Source: Argentina anserina (taxonomy: Eukaryota; Streptophyta; Magnoliopsida; Rosales; Rosaceae). From it: 64,000 nt of DNA. Numbering within the stretch: the first letter of the stretch is position 1; the number at the start of each line of letters is the position of its first letter. Both the position numbers and the translations under genes were made by a program. Of this stretch, positions 13,995-27,200 are shown piece by piece. The stretch is taken from the NCBI RefSeq assembly GCF_933775445.1, contig NW_026089420.1, positions 124,001 through 188,000 of the forward strand, written 5' to 3'. The notes under the pieces were generated by a model. That model ran no database searches and was not told where the DNA came from. It worked only from the letters and a program-made list of their open reading frames with translations.

Positions 13995-16900
13995 AATAGA
14001 AACTCGCATCAGAAAGCCTTACAGAAAGATACTCAAACGAGAAATGAAAAGATACTCAATTGGAATAGTAAAGATACGCAAAGGATGTAAAGATACACAA
14101 TTGGAATAGTAAACATACGCAAACGATGTAAAGATACATAATTGGAATAGTAAAGATACAGAAACGATGTAAAGATACACAATTGGAATAGTAAAGATAC
14201 GGAAACGATGTAAAGATACACAATTGGAATAGTAAACATACGCAAACGATGTAAAGATACTCAGTTTGAAAGAAACACACTCCCACACTTGCAAAACTCT
14301 CAAATTCAATAGAAACTCGCATCAGAAGCCTTACAGAAAGATACTCAAACGAGAAATGAAAAGATACTGAATTGGAATAGTAAAGATACGCAAACGATGT
14401 AAAGATACTCAGTTTGAAAGAAACACACTCCCACACTTGCAAAACTCTCAAATACAATAGAAACTCGCATCAGAAGCCTTACAGAAAGATACTCAAACGA
14501 GAAATGAAAAGATACACAATTGGAATAGTAAAGATACGCAAACGATGTAAAGATACACCATTGGAATAGTAAACATACGCAAACGATGTAAAGATACTCT
14601 GTTTGAAAGAAACACACTCCCACACTTGCAAAACTCTCAAATACAATAGAAACTCGCATCAGAAGCCTTACAGAAAGATACTCAAACGAGAAATGAAAAG
14701 ATACACAATTGGAATAGTAAAGATACGCAAACGATGTAAAGATACACAATTGGAATAGTAAACATACGCAAACGATGTAAAGATACTCAGTTTGAAAGAA
14801 ACACACTCCCACAATTGCAAAACTCTGAAATTCAATAGAAACTCGCATCAGAAAGCCTTACAGAAAGATACTCAAACGAGAAATGAAAAGATACTGAATT
14901 GGAATAGTAAAGATACGCAAACGATGTAAAGATACTCAGTTTGAAAGAAACACACTCCCGCACTTGCAAAACTCTCAAATACAAAAGAAACTCGCATCAG
15001 AAGCCTTACAGAAAGATACTCAAACGAGAAATGAAAAGATACACAATTGGAATAGTAAAGATATGCAAACGATGTAAAGATACACAATTGGAATAGTAAA
15101 GATACGCAAACGATGTAAAGATACTCAGTTTGAAAGAAACACACTCCCACACTTGCAAAACTCTCAAATTCAATAGAAACTCGCATCAGAAAGCTTTACA
15201 GAAAGATACTCAAACGAGAAATGAAAAGATACACAATTGGAATAGTAAAGATACGCAAACGATGTAAAGATACACAATTGGAATAGTAAAGATACGCAAA
15301 CGATGTAAAGATACTCAGTTTGAAAGAAACACACTCCCACACTTGCAAAACTCTCAAATTCAATAGAAACTCGCATCAGAAAGCCTTACAGAAAGATACT
15401 CAAACGAGAATTGAAAAGATACACATTTGGAATAGTAAAGATACGCAAACGATGTAAAGATACACAATTGGAATAGTAAACATACGCAAACGATGTAAAG
15501 ATACTCAGTTTGAAAGAAAAACACTCCCACAGTTGCAAAACTCACAAATTCAATAGAAACTCGCATCAGAAAGCCTTACAGAAAGATACTCAAACGAGAA
15601 ATGAAAAGATACTCAATTGGAATAGTAAAGATACGCAAAGGATGTAAAGATACACAATTGGAATAGTAAACATACGCAAACGATGTAAAGATACATAATT
15701 GGAATAGTAAAGATACAGAAACGATGTAAAGATACACAATTGGAATAGTAAAGATACGCAAACGATGTAAACATACTCAGTTTGAAAGAAACACACTCCC
15801 ACACTTGCAAAACTCTCAAATTCCATAGAAACTCGCATCAGAAAGCCTTACAGAAAGATACTCAAACGAGAAATGAAAAGATACTCAATTGGAATAGTAA
15901 AGATACGCAAAGGATGTAAAGATACACAATTGGAATAGTAAAGATACGCAAACGATGTAAAGATACATAATTGAAATAGTAAAGATACGTAAACGATGTA
16001 AAGATACACAATTGGAATAGTAAAGATACGCAAACGATGTAAAGATACTCAGTTTGAAAGAAACACACTCCCACACTTGCAAAACTCTCAAATACAATAG
16101 AAACTCGCATCAGAAGCCTTACAGAAAGATACTCAAACGAGAAATGAAAAGATACACAATTGGAATAGTAAAGATACGCAAACGATGTAAAGATACACAA
16201 TTGGAATAGTAAACATACGCAAACGATGTAAAGATACTCAGTTTGAAAGAAACACACTCCCACACTTGCAAAACTCTCAAATTCAAAGGAAACTCGCATC
16301 AGAAAGCCTTACAGAAAGATACTCAAACGAGAAATGAAAAGATACACAATTGGAATAGTAAAGATATGCAAACGATGTAAAGATACACAATTGGAATAGT
16401 AAAGATACGCAAACGATGTAAAGATACTCAGTTTGAAAGAAACACACTCCCACACTTGCAAAACTCTCAAATTCAATAGAAACTCGCATCAGAAAGCTTT
16501 ACAGAAAGATACTCAAACGAGAAATGAAAAGATACACAATTGGAATAGTAAAGATACGCAAACGATGTAAAGATACACAATTGGCATAGTAAAGATACGC
16601 AAACGATGTAAAGATACTCAGTTTGAAAGATACTCAAACGAGAAATGAAAAGATACACAATTGGAATAGTAAAGATACGCAAACGATGTAAAGATACTCA
16701 GTTTGAAAGAAACACACTCCCACACTTGCAAAACTCTCAAATTCAATAGAAACTCGCATCAGAAGCCTTACAGAAAGATATTCAAACGAGAAATGAAAAG
16801 ATACACAATTGGAATAGTAAAGATACGCAAACGATGTAAAGATACACAATTGGAATAGTAAACATACGCAAACGATGTAAAGATACTCAGTTTGAAAGAA

Positions 16901-17580
16901 ACACACTCCCACACTTGCAAAACTCTCAAATTCAATAGAAACTCGCATCAGAAGACTTACAGAAAGATACTCAAACGAGAAATGAAAAGATAAACAATTG
17001 GAATAGTAAAGATACGCAAACGATGTAAAGATACACAATTGGAATAGTAAAGATAAGCAAACGATGAAAAATACACAATTGGAATATTAAAGATACGCAA
17101 ACGATGTAAAGATACTCAGTTTGAAAGAAACACACTCCCACACTTGCAAAACTCTCAAATACAATAGAAACTCGCATCACAAGCCTTACAGAAAGATACT
17201 CAAACGAGAAATGAAAAGATACACAATTGGAATAGTAAAGATACGCAAACGATGTAAAGATACAAAATTGGAATAGTAAAGATACGCAAACGATGTAAAG
17301 ATACTCAGTTTGAAAGAAACACACTCCCACACTTGCAAAACTCTCAAATTCAATAGAAACTCGCATCAGAAGACTTACAGAAAGATACTCAAACGAGAAA
17401 TGAAAAGATAAACAATTGGAATAGTAAAGATACGCAAACGATGTAAAGATACACAATTGGAATAGTAAAGATAAGCAAACGATGAAAAATACACAATTGG
17501 AATAGTAAAGATACGCAAACGATGTAAAGATACTCAGTTTGAAAGAAACACACTCCCACACTTGCAAAACTCTCAAATAC
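13995..17580. repeat. 3,586-bp tandem duplication, copy 1
   Basis: This block is followed immediately by a second copy at 17,581-21,166, with every unit type and diagnostic variant in the same order. Shared oddities include CACCATTGG, CTCCCGCACTTGC with CAAAAGAAAC, a shortened B (GTTTGAAAGATACTC, near 16,620) and GATGAAAAATACAC. Only a handful of single-base differences are visible over 3.6 kb. Confidence 0.92.
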
Positions 17581-20500
17581 AATAGAAACTCGCATCAGAA
17601 AGCCTTACAGAAAGATACTCAAACGAGAAATGAAAAGATACTCAATTGGAATAGTAAAGATACGCAAAGGATGTAAAGATACACAATTGGAATAGTAAAC
17701 ATACGCAAACGATGTAAAGATACATAATTGGAATAGTAAAGATACAGAAACGATGTAAAGATACACAATTGGAATAGTAAAGATACGGAAACGATGTAAA
17801 GATACACAATTGGAATAGTAAACATACGCAAACGATGTAAAGATACTCAGTTTGAAAGAAACACACTCCCACACTTGCAAAACTCTCAAATTCAATAGAA
17901 ACTCGCATCAGAAGCCTTACAGAAAGATACTCAAACGAGAAATGAAAAGATACTGAATTGGAATAGTAAAGATACGCAAACGATGTAAAGATACTCAGTT
18001 TGAAAGAAACACACTCCCACACTTGCAAAACTCTCAAATACAATAGAAACTCGCATCAGAAGCCTTACAGAAAGATACTCAAACGAGAAATGAAAAGATA
18101 CACAATTGGAATAGTAAAGATACGCAAACGATGTAAAGATACACCATTGGAATAGTAAACATACGCAAACGATGTAAAGATACTCTGTTTGAAAGAAACA
18201 CACTCCCACACTTGCAAAACTCTCAAATACAATAGAAACTCGCATCAGAAGCCTTACAGAAAGATACTCAAACGAGAAATGAAAAGATACACAATTGGAA
18301 TAGTAAAGATACGCAAACGATGTAAAGATACACAATTGGAATAGTAAACATACGCAAACGATGTAAAGATACTCAGTTTGAAAGAAACACACTCCCACAA
18401 TTGCAAAACTCTGAAATTCAATAGAAACTCGCATCAGAAAGCCTTACAGAAAGATACTCAAACGAGAAATGAAAAGATACTGAATTGGAATAGTAAAGAT
18501 ACGCAAACGATGTAAAGATACTCAGTTTGAAAGAAACACACTCCCGCACTTGCAAAACTCTCAAATACAAAAGAAACTCGCATCAGAAGCCTTACAGAAA
18601 GATACTCAAACGAGAAATGAAAAGATACACAATTGGAATAGTAAAGATATGCAAACGATGTAAAGATACACAATTGGAATAGTAAAGATACGCAAACGAT
18701 GTAAAGATACTCAGTTTGAAAGAAACACACTCCCACAGTTGCAAAACTCTCAAATTCAATAGAAACTCGCATCAGAAAGCTTTACAGAAAGATACTCAAA
18801 CGAGAAATGAAAAGATACACAATTGGAATAGTAAAGATACGCAAACGATGTAAAGATACACAATTGGAATAGTAAAGATACGCAAACGATGTAAAGATAC
18901 TCAGTTTGAAAGAAACACACTCCCACACTTGCAAAACTCTCAAATTCAATAGAAACTCGCATCAGAAAGCCTTACAGAAAGATACTCAAACGAGAATTGA
19001 AAAGATACACATTTGGAATAGTAAAGATACGCAAACGATGTAAAGATACACAATTGGAATAGTAAACATACGCAAACGATGTAAAGATACTCAGTTTGAA
19101 AGAAAAACACTCCCACAGTTGCAAAACTCACAAATTCAATAGAAACTCGCATCAGAAAGCCTTACAGAAAGATACTCAAACGAGAAATGAAAAGATACTC
19201 AATTGGAATAGTAAAGATACGCAAAGGATGTAAAGATACACAATTGGAATAGTAAACATACGCAAACGATGTAAAGATACATAATTGGAATAGTAAAGAT
19301 ACAGAAACGATGTAAAGATACACAATTGGAATAGTAAAGATACGCAAACGATGTAAACATACTCAGTTTGAAAGAAACACACTCCCACACTTGCAAAACT
19401 CTCAAATTCCATAGAAACTCGCATCAGAAAGCCTTACAGAAAGATACTCAAACGAGAAATGAAAAGATACTCAATTGGAATAGTAAAGATACGCAAAGGA
19501 TGTAAAGATACACAATTGGAATAGTAAAGATACGCAAACGATGTAAAGATACATAATTGAAATAGTAAAGATACGTAAACGATGTAAAGATACACAATTG
19601 GAATAGTAAAGATACGCAAACGATGTAAAGATACTCAGTTTGAAAGAAACACACTCCCACACTTGCAAAACTCTCAAATACAATAGAAACTCGCATCAGA
19701 AGCCTTACAGAAAGATACTCAAACGAGAAATGAAAAGATACACAATTGGAATAGTAAAGATACGCAAACGATGTAAAGATACACAATTGGAATAGTAAAC
19801 ATACGCAAACGATGTAAAGATACTCAGTTTGAAAGAAACACACTCCCACACTTGCAAAACTCTCAAATTCAAAGGAAACTCGCATCAGAAAGCCTTACAG
19901 AAAGATACTCAAACGAGAAATGAAAAGATACACAATTGGAATAGTAAAGATATGCAAACGATGTAAAGATACACAATTGGAATAGTAAAGATACGCAAAC
20001 GATGTAAAGATACTCAGTTTGAAAGAAACACACTCCCACACTTGCAAAACTCTCAAATTCAATAGAAACTCGCATCAGAAAGCTTTACAGAAAGATACTC
20101 AAACGAGAAATGAAAAGATACACAATTGGAATAGTAAAGATACGCAAACGATGTAAAGATACACAATTGGGATAGTAAAGATACGCAAACGATGTAAAGA
20201 TACTCAGTTTGAAAGATACTCAAACGAGAAATGAAAAGATACACAATTGGAATAGTAAAGATACGCAAACGATATAAAGATACTCAGTTTGAAAGAAACA
20301 CACTCCCACACTTGCAAAACTCTCAAATTCAATAGAAAATCGCATCAGAAGCCTTACAGAAAGATATTCAAACGAGAAATGAAAAGATACACAATTGGAA
20401 TAGTAAAGATACGCAAACGATGTAAAGATACACAATTGGAATAGTAAACATACGCAAACGATGTAAAGATACTCAGTTTGAAAGAAACACACTCCCACAC

Positions 20501-21166
20501 TTGCAAAACTCTCAAATTCAATAGAAACTCGCATCAGAAGACTTACAGAAAGATACTCAAACGAGAAATGAAAAGATAAACAATTGGAATAGTAAAGATA
20601 CGCAAACGATGTAAAGATACACAATTGGAATAGTAAAGATAAGCAAACGATGAAAAATACACAATTGGAATATTAAAGATACGCAAACGATGTAAAGATA
20701 CTCAGTTTGAAAGAAACACACTCCCACACTTGCAAAACTCTCAAATACAATAGAAACTCGCATCACAAGCCTTACAGAAAGATACTCAAACGAGAAATGA
20801 AAAGATACACAATTGGAATAGTAAAGATACGCAAACGATGTAAAGATACAAAATTGGAATAGTAAAGATACGCAAACGATGTAAAGATACTCAGTTTGAA
20901 AGAAACACACTCCCACACTTGCAAAACTCTCAAATTCAATAGAAACTCGCATCAGAAGACTTACAGAAAGATACTCAAACGAGAAATGAAAAGATAAACA
21001 ATTGGAATAGTAAAGATACGCAAACGATGTAAAGATACACAATTGGAATAGTAAAGATAAGCAAACGATGAAAAATACACAATTGGAATAGTAAAGATAC
21101 GCAAACGATGTAAAGATACTCAGTTTGAAAGAAACACACTCCCACACTTGCAAAACTCTCAAATAC
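17581..21166. repeat. 3,586-bp tandem duplication, copy 2
   Basis: This is the direct repeat of 13,995-17,580. Differences I noticed are CACAGTTGC near 18,735, ATTGGGATAG near 20,170 (copy 1 has ATTGGCATAG), CGATATAAAG near 20,272 and GAAAATCGC near 20,337. The match runs about 20 bp past the copy and ends near 21,186, where this copy reads CATCACAAGCC and copy 1 reads CATCAGAAAGCC. Confidence 0.92.
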
Positions 21167-22184
21167 AATAGAAACTCGCATCACAAGCCTTACAGAAAGA
21201 TACTCAAACGAGAAATGAAAAGATACACAATTGGAATAGTAAAGATACGCAAACGATGTAAAGATACACAATTGGAATAGTAAAGATACGCAAACGATGT
21301 AAAGATACTCAGTTTGAAAGAAACACACTCCCACACTTGCAAAACTCTCAAATTCAATAGAAACTCGCATCAGAAGACTTACAGAAAGATACTCAAACGA
21401 GAAATGAAAAGATAAACAATTGGAATAGTAAAGATACGCAAACGATGTAAAGATACACAATTGGAATAGTAAAGATACGCAAACGATGTAAAGATACTCA
21501 GTTTGAAAGAAACACACTCCCACACTTGCAAAACTCTCAAATTCAATAGAAACTCGCATCAGAAGCCTTACAGAAAGATACTCAAACGAGAAATGAAAAG
21601 ATACACAATTGGAATAGTAAAGATACGCAAACGATGTAAAGATACACAATTGGAATAGTAAACATACGCAAACGATGTAAAGATACTCAGTTTGAAAGAA
21701 ACACACTCCCACACTTGCAAAACTCTGAAATTCAATAGAAACTCGCATCAGAAAGCCTTACAGAAAGATACTCAAACGAGAAATGAAAAGATACTGAATT
21801 GGAATAGTAAAGATACGCAAAGGATGTAAAGATACACAATTGGAATAGTAAACATACGCAAACGATGTAAAGATACATAATTGGAATAGTAAAGATACAG
21901 AAACGATGTAAAGATACACAATTGGAATAGTAAAGATACGCAAACGATGTAAAGATACTCAGTTTGAAAGAAACACACTCCCACACTTGTAAAACTCTCA
22001 AATTCAATAGAAACTCGCATCAGAAAGCCTTACAGAAAGATACTCAAACGACAAATGAAAAGATACTCAATTGGAATAGTACAGATACGTAAACGATGTA
22101 AAGATACACAATTCGAATAGTAAAGATACGGAAACGATGTAAAGATACACAATTGGAATAGTAAAGATACGCAAACGATGTAAA

Positions 22185-22313
22185 GATACTTAGTTTGAAA
22201 GAAACACACTCCCACACTTGCAAAACTCTCAAATACAATAGAAACTCGCATCAGAAGCCTTACAGAAAGATACTCAAACGAGAAATGAAAAGATACACAA
22301 TTGGAATAGTAAA
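22185..22313. repeat. 129-bp unit with half an A module
   Basis: This B is followed only by the 22-bp first half of A and then directly by the next B, which starts GACACTCAG. Loss of exactly the 19-bp half supports reading module A as two joined half-units. Confidence 0.88.
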
Positions 22314-22961
22314 GACACTCAGTTTGAAAGAAACACACTCCCACACTTGCAAAACTCTCAAATACAATAGAAACTCGCATCAGAAGCCTTACAGAAAGAT
22401 ACTCAAACGAGAAATGAAAAGATACACAATTGGAATAGTAAAGATACGCAAACGATGTAAAGATACACAATTGGAATAGTAAACATACGCAAACGATGTA
22501 AAGATACTCAGTTTGAAAGAAACACACTCCCACACTTGCAAAACTCTCAAATACAATAGAAACTCGCATCAGAAGCCTTACAGAAAGATACTCAAACGAG
22601 AAATGAAAAGATACACAATTGGAATAGTAAAGATACGCAAACGATGTAAAGATACACAATTGGAATAGTAAACATACGCAAACGATGTAAAGATACTCAG
22701 TTTGAAAGAAACACACTCCCACACTTGCAAAACTCTCAAATACAATAGAAACTCGCATCAGAAGCCTTACAGAAAGATACTCAAACGAGAAATGAAAAGA
22801 TACACAATTGGAATAGTAAAGATACGCAAACGATGTAAAGATACACAATTGGAATAGTAAAGATACGCAAACGATGTAAAGATACACAATTAAATAGTAA
22901 AGATACGGAAACGATGTAAAGATACACAATTGGAATAGTAAAGATACGCAAACGATGTAAA

Positions 22962-23405
22962 GATACTCAGTTTGAAAGAAACACACTCCCACACTTGCAA
23001 AACTCTCAAATTCAATAGAAACTCGCATCAGAAGCCTTACAGAAAGATACTCAAACGAGAAATAAAAAGATACACAATTGGAATAGTAAAGATACGCAAA
23101 CGATGTAAAGATACTCAGTTTGAAAGAAACACACTCCCACACTTGCAAAACTCTCAAATTCAATAGAAACTCGCATCAGAAGACTTACAGAAAGATACTC
23201 AAACGAGAAATGAAAAGATACACAATTGGAATAGTAAAGATACGCAAACGATGTAAAGATACTCAGTTTGAAAGAAACACACTCCCACACTTGCAAAACT
23301 CTCAAATACAATAGAAACTCGCATCAGAAGCCTTACAGAAAGATACTCAAACGAGAAATGAAAAGATACACAATTGGAATAGTAAAGATACGCAAACGAT
23401 GTAAA
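22962..23405. repeat. Run of 148-bp units (one B + one A)
   Basis: Three consecutive units begin at 22,962, 23,110 and 23,258, each exactly 148 bp (107 + 41). A fourth B begins at 23,406 but is followed by more than one A module. This is the simplest complete unit in the array. Confidence 0.93.
23110..23216 (+). repeat. Representative 107-bp satellite module B
   Basis: Module B begins GATACTCAGTTTGAAAG, contains ACACTCCCACACTTGC, then AACTCTCAAATT or AATA, then CAATAGAAACTCGCATCAG, a CCTTACAG segment, and a 23-bp tail starting GATACTCAAACGAG. The tail is homologous to the second half of module A (GATACGCAAACGATG), and the first bases of B resemble the first half of A, so B is probably an A-like dimer split by about 60 bp of other sequence. 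Most copies differ only at GAAGCC, GAAAGCC or GAAGAC before the CTTACAG, and at AATTC versus AATAC. The GAAAGCC form is 1 bp longer and shifts every reading frame. Confidence 0.93.
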
Positions 23406-24248
23406 GATACTCAGTTTGAAAGAAACACACTCCCACACTTGCAAAACTCTCAAATACAATAGAAACTCGCATCAGAAGCCTTACAGAAAGATACTCAAAC
23501 GAGAAATGAAAAGATACACAATTGGAATAGTAAAGATACGCAAACGATGTAAAGATACACAATTAAATAGTAAAGATACGGAAACGATGTAAAGATACAC
23601 AATTGGAATAGTAAAGATACGCAAACGATGTAAAGATACTCAGTTTGAAAGAAACACACTCCCACACTTGCAAAACTCTCAAATTCAATAGAAACTCGCA
23701 TCAGAAGCCTTACAGAAAGATACTCAAACGAGAAATAAAAAGATACACAATTGGAATAGTAAAGATACGCAAACGAGAAATGATACTCAGTTTGAAAGAA
23801 ACACACTCCCACACTTGCAAAACTCTCAAATTCAATAGAAACTCGCATCAGAAGACTTACAGAAAGATACTCAAACGAGAAATGAAAAGATACACAATTG
23901 GAATAGTAAAGATACGCAAACGATGTAAAGATACTCAGTTTGAAAGAAACACACTCCCACACTTGCAAAACTCTCAAATTCAATAGAAACTCGCATCAGA
24001 AGACTTACAGAAAGATACTCAAACGAGAAATGAAAAGATACACAATTGGAATAGTAAAGATACGCAAACGATGTAAAGATACACAATTGCAATAGTAAAG
24101 ATACGCAAACGATGTAATGATACTCAGTTTGAAAGAAACACACTCCCACACTTGTAAAACTCTCAAATTCAATAGAAACTCGCATCAGAAAGCCTTACAG
24201 AAAGATACTCAAACGAGAAATGAAAAGATACACAATTGGAATAGTAAA

Positions 24249-24271
24249 GATACGCAAACGAGAAATGAAAA
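24249..24271 (+). repeat. Chimeric A/B junction (domain-4 marker)
   Basis: Here the second half of A begins normally (GATACGCAAACG) but ends like the tail of B (AGAAATGAAAA). It is a recombinant between the two homologous half-units. The same junction recurs 16 times in domain 4, inside segments that start near 24,117, 26,552, 28,377, 29,593, 31,418, 33,432, 35,636, 37,460, 39,370, 41,574, 50,057, 52,384, 55,468, 57,715, 59,691 and 60,535. It therefore arose once and spread with the larger block. Confidence 0.9.
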
Positions 24272-27200
24272 GATACACAATTGGAATAGTAAAGATACGC
24301 AAATGATGTAAAGATACACAATTGGAATAGTAAAGATACGTAAACTATGTAAAGATACTCAGTTTGAAAGAAACACACTCCCACACTTGCAAAACTCTCA
24401 AATTCAATAGAAACTCGCATCAGAAAGCCTTACAGAAAGATACTCAAACGAGAAATGAAAAGTACACAATTGGAATAGTAAAGATACGCAAACGATGTAA
24501 AGATACACAATTGGAATAGTAAACATACGCAAACGATGTAAAGATACTCAGTTTGAAAGAAACACACTCCCACACTTGCAAAACTCTGAAATTCAATAGA
24601 AACTCGCATCAGAAAGCCTCAGAAAGATACTCAAACGAAAAATGAAAAGATACTCAATTGGAATAGTAAAGATACGTAAACGATGTAAAGATACACAATT
24701 GGAATAGTAAAGATACGCAAACGATGTAAAGATACACAATTGGAATAGTAAAGATACGCAAACGATGTAAAGATACTCAGTTTGAAAGAAACACACTCCC
24801 ACACTTGTAAAACTCTCAAATTCAATAGAAACTCGCATCAGAAAGCCTTACAGAAAGATACTCAAACGACAAATGAAAAGATACTCAATTGGAATAGTAC
24901 AGATACGTAAACGATATAAAGATACACAATTCGAATAGTAAAGATACGGAAACGATGTAAAGATACACAATTGGAATAGTAAAGATACGCAAACGATGTA
25001 AAGATACTCAGTTTGAAAGAAACACACTCCCACACTTGCAAAACTCTCAAATACAATAGAAACTCGCATCAGAAGCCTTACAGAAAGATACTCAAACGAG
25101 AAATGAAAAGATACAAAATTGGAATAGTAAAGATACGCAAACGATGTAAAGATACACAATTGGAATAGTAAACATACGCAAACGATGTAAAGATACTCAG
25201 TTTGAAAGAAACACACTCCCACACTTGCAAAACTCTCAAATACAATAGAAACTCGCATCAGAAGCCTTACAGAAAGATACTCAAACGAGAAATGAAAAGA
25301 TACACAATTGGAATAGTAAAGATACGCAAACGATGTAAAGATACACAATTGGAATAGTAAACATACGCAAACGATGTAAAGATACTCAGTTTGAAAGAAA
25401 CACACTCCCACACTTGCAAAACTCTCAAATTCAATAGAAACTCGCATCAGAAAGCCTTACAGAAAGATACTCAAACGAGAAATGAAAAGATACTCAATTG
25501 GAATAGTACAGATACGTAAACGATGTAAAGATACACAATTCGAATAGTAAAGATACGGAAACGATGTAAAGATACACAATTGGAATAGTAAAGATACGCA
25601 AACGATGTAAAGATACTCAGTTTGAAAGAAACACACTCCCACACTTGCAAAACTCTCAAATTCAATAGAAACTCGCATCAGAAGACTTACAGAAAGATAC
25701 TCAAACGAGAAATGAAAAGATAAACAATTGGAATAGTAAAGATACGCAAACGATGTAAAGATACACAATTGGAATAGTAAAGATACGCAAACGATGTAAA
25801 GATACTCAGTTTGAAAGAAACACACTCCCACACTTGCAAAACTCTCAAATTCAATAGAAACTCGCATCAGAAGCCTTACAGAAAGATACTCAAACGAGAA
25901 ATGAAAACATACACAATTGGAATAGTAAAGATACGCAAACGATGTAAAGATACACAATTGGAATAGTAAACATACGCAAACGATGTAAAGATACTCAGTT
26001 TGAAAGAAACACACTCCCACACTTGCAAAACTCTGAAATTCAATAGAAACTCGCATCAGAAAGCATTACAGAAAGATACTCAAACGAGAAATGAAAAGAT
26101 ACTGAATTGGAATAGTAAAGATACGCAAACGATGTAAAGATACACAATTGGAATAGTAAAGATACGCAAACGATGTAAAGATACACAATTAAATAGTAAA
26201 GATACGGAAACGATGTAAAGATACACAATTGGAATAGTAAAGATACGCAAACGATGTAAAGATACTCAGTTTGAAAGAAACACACTCCCACACTTGCAAA
26301 ACTCTCAAATTCAATAGAAACTCGCACCAGAAGACTTACAGAAAGATACTCAAACGAGAAATGAAAAGATACACAATTGGAATAGTAAAGATACGCAAAC
26401 GATGTAAAGATACACAATTGTAATAGTAAAGATACGCAAACGATGTAATGATACTCAGTTTGAAAGAAACACACTCCCACACTTGTAAAACTCTCAAATT
26501 CAATAGAAACTCGAATCAGAAAGCCTTACAGAAAGATACGCAAACGATGTAATGATACTCAGTTTGAAAGAAACACACTCCCACACTTGTAAAACTCTCA
26601 AATTCAATAGAAACTCGAATCAGAAAGCCTTACAGAAAGATACTCAAACGAGAAATGAAAAGATACACAATTGGAATAGTAAAGATACGCAAACGAGAAA
26701 TGAAAAGATACACAATTGGAATAGTAAAGATACGCAAACGATGTAAAGATACACAATTGGAATAGTAAAGATACGTAAACTATGTAAAGATACTCAGTTT
26801 GAAAGAAACACACTCCCACACTTGCAAAACTCTCAAATTCAATAGAAACTCGCATCAGAAAGCCTTACAGAAAGATACTCAAACGAGAAATGAAAAGTAC
26901 ACAATTGGAATAGTAAAGATACGCAAACGATGTAAAGATACACAATTGGAATAGTAAACATACGCAAACGATGTAAAGATACTCAGTTTGAAAGAAACAC
27001 ACTCCCACACTTGCAAAACTCTCAAATTCAATAGAAACTCGCATCAGAAAGCCTCAGAAAGATACTCAAACGAAAAGTGAAAAGATACTCAATTGGAATA
27101 GTAAAGATACGTAAACGATGTAAAGATACACAATTGGAATAGTAAAGATACGCAAACGATGTAAAGATACACAATTGGAATAGTAAAGATACGCAAACGA

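Larger units (their letters stand above)
12501..22029. repeat. Satellite domain 3
   Basis: The domain is marked by GCAAAGGATG and ACATAATTG variants in A modules and by GAATTGAAAAG and CACAGTTGC variants in some B modules. Most of it is accounted for by one 3,586-bp tandem duplication. A shorter segment, about 12,501-13,230, recurs near 15,360-16,090 at an offset of 2,859 bp and again in the second duplication copy. Confidence 0.78.

Noticed and set aside
22030..23163. Long minus-strand open frames across the satellite (for example 377 codons here, 340 codons at 27,283-28,305, 382 codons at 36,367-37,515)
   Set aside because: They are products of unit lengths divisible by three, repeat the same 63-residue pattern, end at 1-bp length variants, and have no separate promoter, codon signal or recognisable domain.
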